From positions 1 through 64,000 of the forward strand of contig DATHXC010000005.1 in NCBI GenBank assembly GCA_035459965.1: DNA of 64,000 nucleotides, in the 5' to 3' direction. The notes under the pieces were generated by a model. It was not told where the DNA came from. It made no database searches and was given only the letters and a program-made list of their open reading frames with translations. Shown piece by piece: positions 44,892 through 53,635 of this stretch (the stretch's first letter is position 1; each line of letters opens with the position of its first letter). The DNA is from DATHXC01 sp035459965. GTDB taxonomy: Bacteria; Pseudomonadota; Gammaproteobacteria; Burkholderiales; Methylophilaceae. Both the position numbers and the translations under genes were made by a program.

Positions 44892-45602
44892 ATGTCGTCC
44901 ACCAATGCTCCATCTCCCATCAATACTCTTATCGATTCACTACCTAGCAAGGACAGGCAGCACCTTATAGCTGGTTGCGAACAAGTCGAACTCGTTTTTG
45001 GCGAGGTGATTTATCATCCCGGGGAAAAAATACGTCACGTTTATTTCCCCACCGATAGTTTCATTTCATTAGTCATGCCGATCCAGGGCGGGGCAAGTTT
45101 AGAGGTTGGCTTGGTGGGTAACGAGGGTATGTATGGGGTACCGATCATACTTGGCGTTGATATTTCCCCTTTTCAATCAGTCATTCAGGGTGCCGGCCCA
45201 GCGATGCGCATGGACGTACCTGCGTTTTTACGTGAGCTAGATCAAAATGCGGCGCTATTACGCAAACTAAAGCGTTATACGTATGTAAAGATGCGACAGC
45301 TCGCTCAAACAGCCGCCTGTAACCGCTTTCACCTGGTAGAACAACGGCTCGCACGCTGGTTGCTGATGACGCATGATAGAGCGCACTCAGATGAATTCAA
45401 TATTACGCAGGCATTCCTCTCGCAAATGCTGGGGGTACGCCGCGTTGGTGTTACCAAGGCTGCTGGCTCGCTCCAGAATAAAAAACTCATCAGCTACACC
45501 CGTGGCGCTATGAAAATCCACGATGTGATTGGCCTGGAAGCGGAATCGTGCAGCTGCTACCGTGCCGACAAAGAAAATTACGCGCATATCATGCGCCACT
45601 AA
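44892..45602 (+). CDS. Crp/Fnr-family transcriptional regulator (second paralogue)
   Basis: 236 residues from the ATG at 44892, behind GGAGATTTAAT; a longer frame has no ribosome site. Same layout as the 41248 protein: beta roll (HVYFPTDSFISLV, LVGNEGMYGVP), dimer helix (LAQTAACNRFHLVEQRLARWLL), HTH (ITQAFLSQMLGVRRVGVTKAAG) and C-terminal SCSCYRAD. The two are clear paralogues. No Fe-S cysteine cluster at the N-terminus. Confidence 0.92.
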   Translation: MSSTNAPSPINTLIDSLPSKDRQHLIAGCEQVELVFGEVIYHPGEKIRHVYFPTDSFISLVMPIQGGASLEVGLVGNEGMYGVPIILGVDISPFQSVIQGAGPAMRMDVPAFLRELDQNAALLRKLKRYTYVKMRQLAQTAACNRFHLVEQRLARWLLMTHDRAHSDEFNITQAFLSQMLGVRRVGVTKAAGSLQNKKLISYTRGAMKIHDVIGLEAESCSCYRADKENYAHIMRH

Positions 45603-45679
45603 AAATCCCAAAACTAAATCTGTTGTCGTGATTCAAAGGTAAAATATGACCTAAATGACGATTAAACAGAGATGCCAGC

Positions 45680-46348
45680 ATGCAACAAACGCCAGAAACA
45701 GCTTTGCCAGACGCAGCTATACCAAACCAAACCACGCTTGAATATAAGGCTTCGTGCAACCTGCCAACCCCATGGGCCACGTTTCGCCTGCATGGCTTTG
45801 TCGACAGTGACAATGGCAAGGAGCACCTGGCGATTACGCTGGGAGAGTTCCCTTCAAATGAAGTCACGCCAAATGAGCCCACGCTGGTAAGAGTGCACTC
45901 CGAGTGTTTGACGGGAGACGCGCTTTTCAGCCAGCGCTGTGATTGCGGCGAACAATTGAAAAATGCCCTGAAATATATTGCAAATGCCGGGCAAGGCATG
46001 GTGCTGTATATGCGCCAGGAAGGCCGTGGCATAGGCCTCATCAACAAGATTCGTGCTTATGAGTTACAGGAGCTGGGGGCTGATACCGTGGAAGCCAACG
46101 AGCAACTGGGGTTTGCTGCCGATATGCGCAACTACGACCATTGTGTGACGATGCTCAAGCACTTCGGCATCCAGAATATCCGCCTGATCACCAACAACCC
46201 GCTAAAAATATCGGCGCTGGAAAATGCAGGCATTACCGTGTCAGACAGGATTGCGCTGGTTTCTACCAGCGGTGTTTTTAACCGGCGCTACCTGGATACC
46301 AAGGTAACAAAGTTTGGCCACTCCATCCTGCGAGGCCTGACCGAGTAA
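45680..46348 (+). CDS. ribA: GTP cyclohydrolase II
   Basis: 222 residues, stand-alone RibA. Zinc cysteines at 76, 87 and 89 (SECLTGDALFSQRCDCG), catalytic MRQEGRGIGL, and DTVEANEQLGF. It opens GTP to the pyrimidine precursor of riboflavin, releasing formate and diphosphate. The C-terminal ~20 residues (YLDTKVTKFGHS) are longer than in E. coli. Single gene, not in a rib operon here. Confidence 0.94.
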   Translation: MQQTPETALPDAAIPNQTTLEYKASCNLPTPWATFRLHGFVDSDNGKEHLAITLGEFPSNEVTPNEPTLVRVHSECLTGDALFSQRCDCGEQLKNALKYIANAGQGMVLYMRQEGRGIGLINKIRAYELQELGADTVEANEQLGFAADMRNYDHCVTMLKHFGIQNIRLITNNPLKISALENAGITVSDRIALVSTSGVFNRRYLDTKVTKFGHSILRGLTE

Positions 46349-46362
46349 AATACTGCAATGAT

Positions 46363-46401
46363 ATGCCCTGCGAGGCTTATGGGGATTGCCTCCCAGGGCA
46401 T
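46363..46401. terminator. Hairpin between convergent ribA and DUF2235 genes
   Basis: ATGCCCTGCGAGGC pairs with GCCTCCCAGGGCAT with one mismatch around an 11-nt loop. It lies in the 55-bp gap between convergent stops. No clear T-run on either side, so strength is uncertain. Confidence 0.45.
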
Positions 46402-46403
46402 GC

Positions 46404-47420
46404 CTAATCGACAATATGCAGCTTGCTCCAGTCATCGTTCACGCTGCTTAACAACTTAATGAGCGCCTTGCTCTTTTTCTGGTACGCATCCACATCCTGC
46501 TCCCAGCGCTTCTTAACGGAAGCGTGGATGCTGCCCACCACGTTCCGCACCGATTCATCACGCATCAAATAAACACCTTTTCTCTCGTTGTGCTGTTTAT
46601 CCAATGGGTTAGGCTTTATTTTCTTAAGTAGGTAATTCTCGAAAACCAGTCCAAATTGACTGGCTTCGCTGATGATCCAGTTAGCAGCGCAATAACTTAA
46701 CCCGGACTCAGCATAGCCACCGCCGATATCCGCATGCACACCGGCAAACCACACCTGCTGTATATCAGCATCTGGACTGGCATCCCATAACGTTGGCTCA
46801 AAGTCGACACGATTTTCGTCTATCGACAAAGCATGCCGGGCATGTTTAATAATCTTGCTGGGCTGGGTGTCATGAAACAGGAATTCACGCTTACCCAGGG
46901 TTCCCCAGAACGGCACTGGGATGCCTAATGCACCCACGGTGTCCCATACCCCAACAAACTCTATATCGGTTGTATCGGCAACAGCATATTGCTTACGGAA
47001 AGCAACAGAAGCCGGATCATTAGGATGGCTTTTCAACGAGCGGTTGCGATACATCAGAAATGCCTCTGATTCCCGGTTCGCAAACTCCCTTTTCAGAACA
47101 CCCGCGTTTCTTATGAATCCTGCTAGCGACCTTACTGTATATGCGCCACGACTGAACCCGAAGAAAAAGAGCTGATCACCTGGCTCGTAGTTATGCACGA
47201 TGAAACGATAGCAATCCATGATGTTTTTATCGATCCCTGCCCCGCTAATACCCCCCATCAGCTTCTGCGTATCAGCACCTACCCCCCAATCGTAAAAGGT
47301 AACCTGCTTGGTATTGCCAGCGCTTGGCGCTACCGCCTCTGCCAGCTGCAATACATTGGTTTCAAGTCCATCTTCCGGTGAGTTCCAGGTTCCATCTGCA
47401 AAGATAACGATGCGCTTCAT
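46404..47420 (-). CDS. DUF2235 alpha/beta-hydrolase (Tle1-like phospholipase fold)
   Basis: 338 residues from the ATG at 47420, behind GGGGGAAGTC. FADGTWNSPED at the N-terminus, the nucleophile elbow FFGFSRGAYTVR, FVGVWDTVGALG (Asp) and WFAGVHADIGGGY (His) complete the DUF2235 triad. T6SS effectors of the Tle1 type share this domain, but no VgrG, PAAR or immunity gene is adjacent, so a housekeeping lipase or esterase role is as likely. No signal peptide. Confidence 0.9.
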   Translation of the reverse strand: MKRIVIFADGTWNSPEDGLETNVLQLAEAVAPSAGNTKQVTFYDWGVGADTQKLMGGISGAGIDKNIMDCYRFIVHNYEPGDQLFFFGFSRGAYTVRSLAGFIRNAGVLKREFANRESEAFLMYRNRSLKSHPNDPASVAFRKQYAVADTTDIEFVGVWDTVGALGIPVPFWGTLGKREFLFHDTQPSKIIKHARHALSIDENRVDFEPTLWDASPDADIQQVWFAGVHADIGGGYAESGLSYCAANWIISEASQFGLVFENYLLKKIKPNPLDKQHNERKGVYLMRDESVRNVVGSIHASVKKRWEQDVDAYQKKSKALIKLLSSVNDDWSKLHIVD

Positions 47421-47438
47421 GACTTCCCCCAAATATAT

Positions 47439-47498
47439 GCCCAGTTGATTTACCCAATCATCTTACATTCATGAGCTGATTGGGTAAATCAACTGGGC
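47439..47498. repeat. Perfect 22-bp inverted repeat in the DUF2235 leader
   Basis: Left arm 47439-47460 (GCCCAGTTGATTTACCCAAT...) and right arm 47477-47498 are exact complements over 22 bp with a 16-nt loop. On the minus strand the hairpin ends 18 nt before the DUF2235 ATG, just outside its ribosome site. No U-run. Confidence 0.85.
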
Positions 47499-47554
47499 TA
47501 GCATCTTCAATAAGACTTTTCGAGGAAATTTTTTAGGTAAAGCGCCCTTATTGA

Positions 47555-47731
47555 CTACCACCATAGATCTTTACGTAATTCTTGAGACATGCGGTTTGGC
47601 GTATCGATTAAAAATGCAAATGCTTTTTTGGTGATTGAATTGAGCTTGAAAACCTTTTTCTTTTGATTGCGGTTTCTAAAATTATGTGTGGAAACATACC
47701 CAATATTTTGTGACAGATGTGAGATGTTCAT
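47555..47731 (-). CDS. Small basic hypothetical protein
   Basis: 58 residues from the ATG at 47731, with AAAGGAAAG upstream. Basic middle (FRNRNQKKKVFKLNSITKKA) and an aromatic end (ELRKDLWW). No signal peptide or TM helix. No family recognised; the ribosome site and composition favour a real gene. Confidence 0.5.
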   Translation of the reverse strand: MNISHLSQNIGYVSTHNFRNRNQKKKVFKLNSITKKAFAFLIDTPNRMSQELRKDLWW

Positions 47732-47926
47732 GATCTTTCCTTTCAATAGATAATTTGATTGAGAATAAAACTGACAACTACAAATGTAATTATCAAAGAT
47801 AATCTTAGGACAATCTGTCGGAAATGTCTGATTTTTATGTAGTCCATTTCTTTGATGAGTGATGGATTTAGTGCGAATGGTCTGGCAAACCTGTAATTAA
47901 TCCATTAGCAATGGCATACTTAAGTC

Positions 47927-48187
47927 ATGAAGCCAGAATTACTGTTAGAACTACTCAAGGAAGTTGAACAGGAAGACCCGATAGATTTTTCCGGGCTACC
48001 TTTTGATGAACAAGACCTGCGCCAGCTGGCTTGCCTGAATGTTGCTGAAATTGTGAATAACTGGCCGCAAGATACCGCACAAAACGACAAGGATATGTTG
48101 ATGGCTGCCACGGTAGTCAGGCTGGTGCTTGAGAATATGGTGTTGCATGCCAGGCTGGCGATCCTGATTCAAGAGCCTGAAGGCTAA
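47927..48187 (+). CDS. Small acidic hypothetical protein
   Basis: 86 residues, acidic and helical (MKPELLLELLKEVEQEDPIDF ... VVRLVLENMVLHARL). The ribosome site is weak. Followed by a good terminator, which supports a real transcription unit. No family recognised. Confidence 0.65.
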   Translation: MKPELLLELLKEVEQEDPIDFSGLPFDEQDLRQLACLNVAEIVNNWPQDTAQNDKDMLMAATVVRLVLENMVLHARLAILIQEPEG

Positions 48188-48214
48188 GCCTATATACCCC
48201 TGCCATATAAATAA

Positions 48215-48238
48215 AAATGGGAGCCGAGGCTCCCATTT
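48215..48238. terminator. Bidirectional terminator between convergent genes
   Basis: AAATGGGAGCC / GGCTCCCATTT with a 2-nt loop, between the small acidic gene and the PEP-CTERM gene; A-run on the left and T-run on the right. Confidence 0.8.
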
Positions 48239-48262
48239 CAAACGCATACTAAAAATCTGAAT

Positions 48263-48847
48263 TTATACTTTACGACGGCGAGCTACAAAGCCCATCAAGC
48301 CTAAACCAGCCAGTACCATCGCATACGTGTCTGGCTCGGGGACTGCTGCTACGGTTACGTTATCAAGTAAGGCACCCACATTATCCCCGCCCTGATTCTG
48401 AAAACCAAAACCGATGATGCCGGAAGTAACTGCGCTGAAACTTAGAGAATATGTCTGGAAAAGATCATTCTGGTTTAACACCAGTGTGGTTGAAGATGTA
48501 CCAAAAAACACATCTACAGTTTCACTGCCACTTCGTGCGTTGCCTGCCAAATCAAATGTAAGGGTGTAAGTATTGCCAGCTACCAGCGATACACTATTTG
48601 AAAAAAGACCAGCATTGCCTGTAGAGCCATCTAAATCCACATAATTGCCATTACCTGGTAAAAAGTCGAATTGGCCATTGACTGGGATTATGTCCACCGT
48701 ACCGTCTGATACCATCCAACCACCCGCACCAGGCCAGTTAAGCTGGCCGCTATAGCTATCAAAGTTATCTGAAAATATTGGTGCAGCCTGGGCAAATGTC
48801 GAGCCCAAAGCTAGTGACGCCAATAAGGCGATTTGCGAAAGCTTCAT
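48263..48847 (-). CDS. PEP-CTERM sorting-domain protein
   Basis: 194 residues. Signal peptide MKLSQIALLASLALGSTFAQA, a ~145-residue beta-rich mature domain of the kind that often binds carbohydrate (FSDNFDSYSG, WMVSDGTVDII, YTLTFDLAGNAR), and a complete sorting tail: VPEP, a hydrophobic helix DTYAMVLAGLGLMGFV and RRRK. The tail is recognised and cut by an exosortase (EpsH/XrtA type), which must be elsewhere. Probably exported into the exopolysaccharide layer. Confidence 0.95.
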   Translation of the reverse strand: MKLSQIALLASLALGSTFAQAAPIFSDNFDSYSGQLNWPGAGGWMVSDGTVDIIPVNGQFDFLPGNGNYVDLDGSTGNAGLFSNSVSLVAGNTYTLTFDLAGNARSGSETVDVFFGTSSTTLVLNQNDLFQTYSLSFSAVTSGIIGFGFQNQGGDNVGALLDNVTVAAVPEPDTYAMVLAGLGLMGFVARRRKV

Positions 48848-49026
48848 GAATTTCTCCTCAAAACATTTATATTAATTTTTTTGACTACCCTGAGGAATTT
48901 AGGCCGATTGCCTTTACTCTGCAATAGTCCATTCGGACTAATATTTTTCAATTATTTGGATAAATTTAATTATAAAAATACATATAAAAATCAAATAATT
49001 AAATTAAATTTATATGGTGCTACAGC

Positions 49027-50454
49027 CTATATTGATTCACTTGCCAATGACACAGTTTTTTGAGTAAGCAACACACTTAACAAAGCCCCCGCCAAAGAAA
49101 ACAAGGCACCCACTGCAAAAGCAAGACGATACCCATTGTTAAGGGCCTCAACCGCAGCCACACCCTCTTGCATTTGCTGACCCGTATGCATCGCAGCCAG
49201 GCTGGCAAGTACAGCTAAGCCCAACGCCCCACCCATCATGAAACAGGTATTCACAATGCCGGAAGCAAGGCCTGATTCGTTCGGACTGACATCATCCATG
49301 GCGGCCAGCAACATCGGATTGAATGCGATACCAGCACCCAAGCCAAGCAGCAGCATGCCCGGCAAGACATGTAGCATAAAATCTCCCTGTAACGGCGCAA
49401 AGGCAAACAGTACAAGTCCAATCGTGGCGAGCAACAGCCCGCCAGCCAGTGGTAATTTGATACCAAAGCGCATCACCAGTTTGGCTGAAATCCCCAGCGA
49501 AAAAATAGCCATGATCAGGTTGGCCGGCAAAAATGCAAGGCCTACCTGTAACGCGCTATAGCCGAGTACCAGTTGCATATAGAGTGCGGAGATAAAGAAC
49601 CACGCAAACATGGAGGCAGCCCACAGCACTGCAATGACATTGGCCGTAGCCAGGTTACGCAGTCGGAACAATTTAAGCGGCATGAGCGGTATTTTTACAC
49701 GTGCCTCTATGGCGATAAAGACGGCAAACAATAAGGCCGCCACTGCGAGCAACCCTAAAGTATGATTGGAACCCCAGCCTGCCTCATTGCCATTAACAAT
49801 GGCATAGACTGCCAGCATCAAGGACGTCGTAATCGTTAAAGCCCCTGCGATATCCAGGCGCTCTCGAACAGCCTCTTGCTGACTAGCTGGAATCAAGCCC
49901 AGGCACAGGGCAAAGACGCCAATGCCAATCGGCAGGTTAACCAGGAATATCCAGTGCCAGCTTAATGCACTGGTGAGCAAGCCCCCAAGCAACACGCCGA
50001 TGCTGCCACCACCGGCACAGACGAAGCCATACACCCCCATCGCCTTGGCGCGCTCATCCGGCTTGGTGAATAAATCCATGATCAATGACAATGCCACCGC
50101 CGAAACCACGGCGCCACCCATGCCCTGTATTGCCCTGGCTGCGATTAGCAAAGTCTGCGTGTTTGCCAGCCCGCACGCGAGCGATGCCAGCGTAAAAAGG
50201 ATAAGCCCCAGCAGGAACAGTCTACGATGCCCATAAAGATCGCCCAAGCGACCACCAAGCAGCAGAAAGCCACCAAAAGTCAGCATATAGGCGTTAACCA
50301 CCCACACCAATGAGGTCTCGCTAAAACCAAGATCCACGCGGATAGATGGCAGCGCTACATTGACGATGGTGGTATCGAGCACAATCATGAGCTCACCCAG
50401 ACAAAGTACGATCAGCGATAACCAGCGTTTATTGTGCTCTATGACTTGTGACAA
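49027..50454 (-). CDS. DHA2-family drug:H+ antiporter (EmrB/QacA type)
   Basis: 475 residues, 14 TM helices. Motif D1 LDTTIVNVALPSI in TM1, motif A GGRLGDLYGHRRLF in the loop after TM2, and the motif C glycine-rich helix GSIGVLLGGLL mark a proton antiporter of the DHA2 class. No adjacent EmrA adaptor or TetR regulator. Substrate unknown. Confidence 0.92.
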   Translation of the reverse strand: MSQVIEHNKRWLSLIVLCLGELMIVLDTTIVNVALPSIRVDLGFSETSLVWVVNAYMLTFGGFLLLGGRLGDLYGHRRLFLLGLILFTLASLACGLANTQTLLIAARAIQGMGGAVVSAVALSLIMDLFTKPDERAKAMGVYGFVCAGGGSIGVLLGGLLTSALSWHWIFLVNLPIGIGVFALCLGLIPASQQEAVRERLDIAGALTITTSLMLAVYAIVNGNEAGWGSNHTLGLLAVAALLFAVFIAIEARVKIPLMPLKLFRLRNLATANVIAVLWAASMFAWFFISALYMQLVLGYSALQVGLAFLPANLIMAIFSLGISAKLVMRFGIKLPLAGGLLLATIGLVLFAFAPLQGDFMLHVLPGMLLLGLGAGIAFNPMLLAAMDDVSPNESGLASGIVNTCFMMGGALGLAVLASLAAMHTGQQMQEGVAAVEALNNGYRLAFAVGALFSLAGALLSVLLTQKTVSLASESI

Positions 50455-50477
50455 TTAGAAACTCTCTTGAAGTGGAT

Positions 50478-50699
50478 TTAATCCACCTCATCAGCCAGTG
50501 AGTGATCTTGTGAGTTTGAGCATTGATTGTTTTCAAATCCATCTCGCTCTAATTTCACTCGATATTCACATGAAGGCAAGTGGCCCTCTATGCTGCCATT
50601 GATTTTAGTGGTGATTTCTTTGCAGGAAACACACCGATAAGTATGTGCTTGCCCCTCAACATGCTCCTGAGGGTAGTCAATATAATAAGTTTTCTTCAT
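50478..50699 (-). CDS. Small hypothetical with zinc-ribbon-like cysteines
   Basis: 73 residues. YRCVSCKE (CxxC) and a third Cys/His set in GHLPSCEYR suggest one metal site. Acidic C-terminus. AAAGG lies ~11 bases before the ATG. No named family recognised. Confidence 0.65.
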   Translation of the reverse strand: MKKTYYIDYPQEHVEGQAHTYRCVSCKEITTKINGSIEGHLPSCEYRVKLERDGFENNQCSNSQDHSLADEVD

Positions 50700-50771
50700 A
50701 ACAAAATTACCTTTGAATTAACCAGTTTTAACGATTACCTGTAGATCACTATCATTTTCGCTTTGTATCAC

Positions 50772-53393
50772 TTAACCGTTCAAGCTTTTACTGACAACTT
50801 CGAACACATCGCTGGAAAGATTACCTGAATCCAATATGGATTGAAGCGCAGCTTTCATCTGTACTTGAAGCAAGGGCGTGTAACGTTTCCATTCCCGGAA
50901 CGGGCTTACCTGGCGTGATGCGATCTGCGGGTTAATCGCATTCAGTTCGATGATGGCATCCCTGATGATGGCGTAGCCCTGGCCGCTTGGGTCGTGGAAT
51001 TTCACCGGGTTGTTGATGGCGAAGGCCGAGTACAACGAGCGTACCCGGTTGGGGTTCTTGATGTTGAATTCGGCATGCTCGCGCAACCTGGCGAAGTCGT
51101 CGAAGATGCCATCGCGGTTGGCGATAGCCTGCAGTGAGAACCACTTGTCGACCACCAACTGATAGCCCTTGAAACGCTGGTAGAAGTCGGCAAACACCTC
51201 ATCCCGTTGCGGTTGCGTACTGTCTGCCAGGCAGGCCAGGGCCGCGACGCGGTCGGTCATGTTATCGGCCTGTTCATAATGGGCCTTGGCACGTGCGGCA
51301 CAGCCAGTGCCATTAGTCACGGTCAGCAGTTCCAGCACGGTGTTCTGCAACGCCCGACGCCCCATGGCGGCTGGCGTGATGGAGAAACTGCCAGTGCTAC
51401 CATTAGTCTCGTAGAGCTGCACCAGAGCATCTTTATGCGCACGCTTGATGGCAGTGAGCAGGTGCGTGCGTGCGAAGTCGATGGCCGCCGGGTCGATCAC
51501 ATCCAAGGTCTGGCCAATAACGGCGATAGCTGGCAACGACAGCGCGCGTGCCAGCAAGGCCTTGTCGCCCTGCCCTGCGCGGCCCTGCTCTATGATGACA
51601 CCGAAATCCGCCACGAACTGCGAAATATCAGCATCACGATCCGCCATTACCCTGGCGATGGTACGCAAGGCGATGGTCTGGCCAGCCTCCCATTTGTTGA
51701 AGCCATCGGTATCGCTGAGTTGCAATAGGCGCAGGTCGTCGTCGCTGAGGTCGGTGGTCAGTTTCACGGGCGCGGAGAAGCCGCGCAAGATTGAAGGCAC
51801 AGGCCGCGTCTTGACGTCATCGAAGGTGAAGCTCTGTTCACGGTCAGTCATTTCCAGCACTCGCGTGGGATGAGTCTCCCTGCCCTGCTCGTCTAACAAG
51901 CCGACCGCAACCGGAATCAGCAATGGCTTCTTGCCGTTCTGCCCCGGCGTATCAGGTTGCGACTGCTTCAGGGTCAGCGTATAGCGGCCCTGCGCCTGGT
52001 CATATTGGCCAGAGACCGCCAGTGAAGGCGTACCCGCCTGCTTGTACCAGCGGAAGAACTGCTTCATATCGCGCCCTGAGGCGTCCGCCATGCACTGCAC
52101 AAAGTCGTCGCATGTAACAGCATGGCCATCATAGCGGTCGAAGTAGAGGTCAGTAGCTTTACGATAGGTGGCCTCGCCCAGCAGGGTGTGCTGCATGCGG
52201 ATCAGCTCCGAACCTTTCTCATACACTGTCGCAGTATAAAAATTACTAATCTCTATAAAACTATCGGGCTGCACCGAGTGTGCAAGCGGGCCGGCATCTT
52301 CCGAAAACTGCAGGCGGCGTAATTGATCCACATCATCGATACGCTGCACAGCTGGCGAATTCATGTCAGAACTGAATTCGTGATCCCGGTATACGGTCAG
52401 GCCTTCCTTCAGCGATAGCTGAAACCAGTCACGGCAGGTCACGCGGTTCCCGGTCCAGTTATGGAAATATTCATGCGCAATCACGCCTTCGACGCTCATA
52501 AAGTCAGTATCGGTAGCGGTTTCCTGATGCGCAAGTACCAGCTTGGTATTAAAAATATTGAGTGAAGTATTTTCCATCGCACCCATATTGAAATCACTCA
52601 CCGCCACGATATTGAACAGGTCCAGTTCATACTCGCGGCCATATTTCTCTTCGTCCCATTTCATGGCTTTTTTAAGTGACTCCATGGCGTGACCACACTG
52701 CCCCTCGTCACCAGCCCGCACATATATGTGCAAGTCCACCATGCGCCCAGACCTGGTCTGGAAGGTGTCCTCAATACGCACCAAATCGCCCGCTACCAGT
52801 GCAAAAAGATAGCAAGGCTTGGGAAAAGGATCGTTCCAAGCGGTGAAGTGGCGCCCGTTATCCAGATCACCAGCATCCACCAGGTTACCGTTGGACAGCA
52901 GCACCGGGTATGCGCCCTTGTCTCCCTCAATACGTACCGAGAAGGTGCTGAGTACGTCCGGTCTGTCCTGATAATAGGTGATGCGCCTGAATCCTTCAGC
53001 CTCGCACTGGGTGCAGAAAGTGCCTTGGGATTTATACAATCCTTCAAGTGTAGTGTTAGTTTCCGGGTGAATTTCAGATGTGATGGTGAGCATAAACTGC
53101 TCGCCCGCATCTTTGATGGTCATTTTGCTTTCATCCACCGTATAGCCGCTAAAGGCTACGCCATCGATCTCAACAGCAAGGATAGTTTGATCCTGCCCGT
53201 TTAAAACCAATGTATTGGAACCATCCTGAGATTTTTTGGCGGCAGGGTTTCTGCTATACAAAACCTCTGATTTGACTATCGTCTTGTTTTCGAACAATTG
53301 GAAAGTAAGATTTACGTTCAAAGCCTCATAAGCAGCAGGTGTGTAGTCTTTGAGGAAAATCGTTTGTGGGGCAATTGCGATATCTGGAGACAT
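50772..53393 (-). CDS. pepN: Aminopeptidase N
   Basis: 873 residues, same length as E. coli PepN. GAMEN exopeptidase motif, zinc site HEYFHNWTGNRVTCRDWFQL with the downstream glutamate in LKEGL, and the long helical C-terminal domain (~550-873). A cytoplasmic M1 metallopeptidase that removes N-terminal residues in peptide turnover. A TATACT -10 lies ~40 bp upstream. Lies just outside the prophage. Confidence 0.96.
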   Translation of the reverse strand: MSPDIAIAPQTIFLKDYTPAAYEALNVNLTFQLFENKTIVKSEVLYSRNPAAKKSQDGSNTLVLNGQDQTILAVEIDGVAFSGYTVDESKMTIKDAGEQFMLTITSEIHPETNTTLEGLYKSQGTFCTQCEAEGFRRITYYQDRPDVLSTFSVRIEGDKGAYPVLLSNGNLVDAGDLDNGRHFTAWNDPFPKPCYLFALVAGDLVRIEDTFQTRSGRMVDLHIYVRAGDEGQCGHAMESLKKAMKWDEEKYGREYELDLFNIVAVSDFNMGAMENTSLNIFNTKLVLAHQETATDTDFMSVEGVIAHEYFHNWTGNRVTCRDWFQLSLKEGLTVYRDHEFSSDMNSPAVQRIDDVDQLRRLQFSEDAGPLAHSVQPDSFIEISNFYTATVYEKGSELIRMQHTLLGEATYRKATDLYFDRYDGHAVTCDDFVQCMADASGRDMKQFFRWYKQAGTPSLAVSGQYDQAQGRYTLTLKQSQPDTPGQNGKKPLLIPVAVGLLDEQGRETHPTRVLEMTDREQSFTFDDVKTRPVPSILRGFSAPVKLTTDLSDDDLRLLQLSDTDGFNKWEAGQTIALRTIARVMADRDADISQFVADFGVIIEQGRAGQGDKALLARALSLPAIAVIGQTLDVIDPAAIDFARTHLLTAIKRAHKDALVQLYETNGSTGSFSITPAAMGRRALQNTVLELLTVTNGTGCAARAKAHYEQADNMTDRVAALACLADSTQPQRDEVFADFYQRFKGYQLVVDKWFSLQAIANRDGIFDDFARLREHAEFNIKNPNRVRSLYSAFAINNPVKFHDPSGQGYAIIRDAIIELNAINPQIASRQVSPFREWKRYTPLLQVQMKAALQSILDSGNLSSDVFEVVSKSLNG

Positions 53394-53635
53394 GAGAAAG
53401 AATTTCTTTATGTGTGACCAGCCAGTATAAAAGAGATTTTGCGTGCTGATTTACAAATTGTTGTTAAATGCAAATGTTCGTTTTGATTCGAATGAATGTT
53501 TGGAGGCGCGAGCCGCCACCGTAAATTATTGAAATACAATAGCTTAAATATTTAATACCTTACATTTGTTGGCTAATACCCTGCCTTTAATTCGATTCCG
53601 GCAATTTGATTCCGAGCGCATTGTAGCAGCATCCT
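53394..53635. other. Host-prophage border region, junction not resolved
   Basis: 242 bp between pepN (host) and the phage methylase. It holds the pepN promoter (TATACT near the start) and short repeats such as GATTCCG twice near 53600 and AATGTTCG...CGAATGAATG at 53473-53500. A Mu-type end (terminal TG/CA, 5-bp target duplication) should lie here but cannot be fixed from one side. Confidence 0.4.

Noticed and set aside
53473..53500. TTCG/CGAA repeats taken as the Mu-like terminal transposase sites or a GlpR-type operator
   Set aside because: Too short and single; without the other prophage end or an empty site neither reading can be supported.
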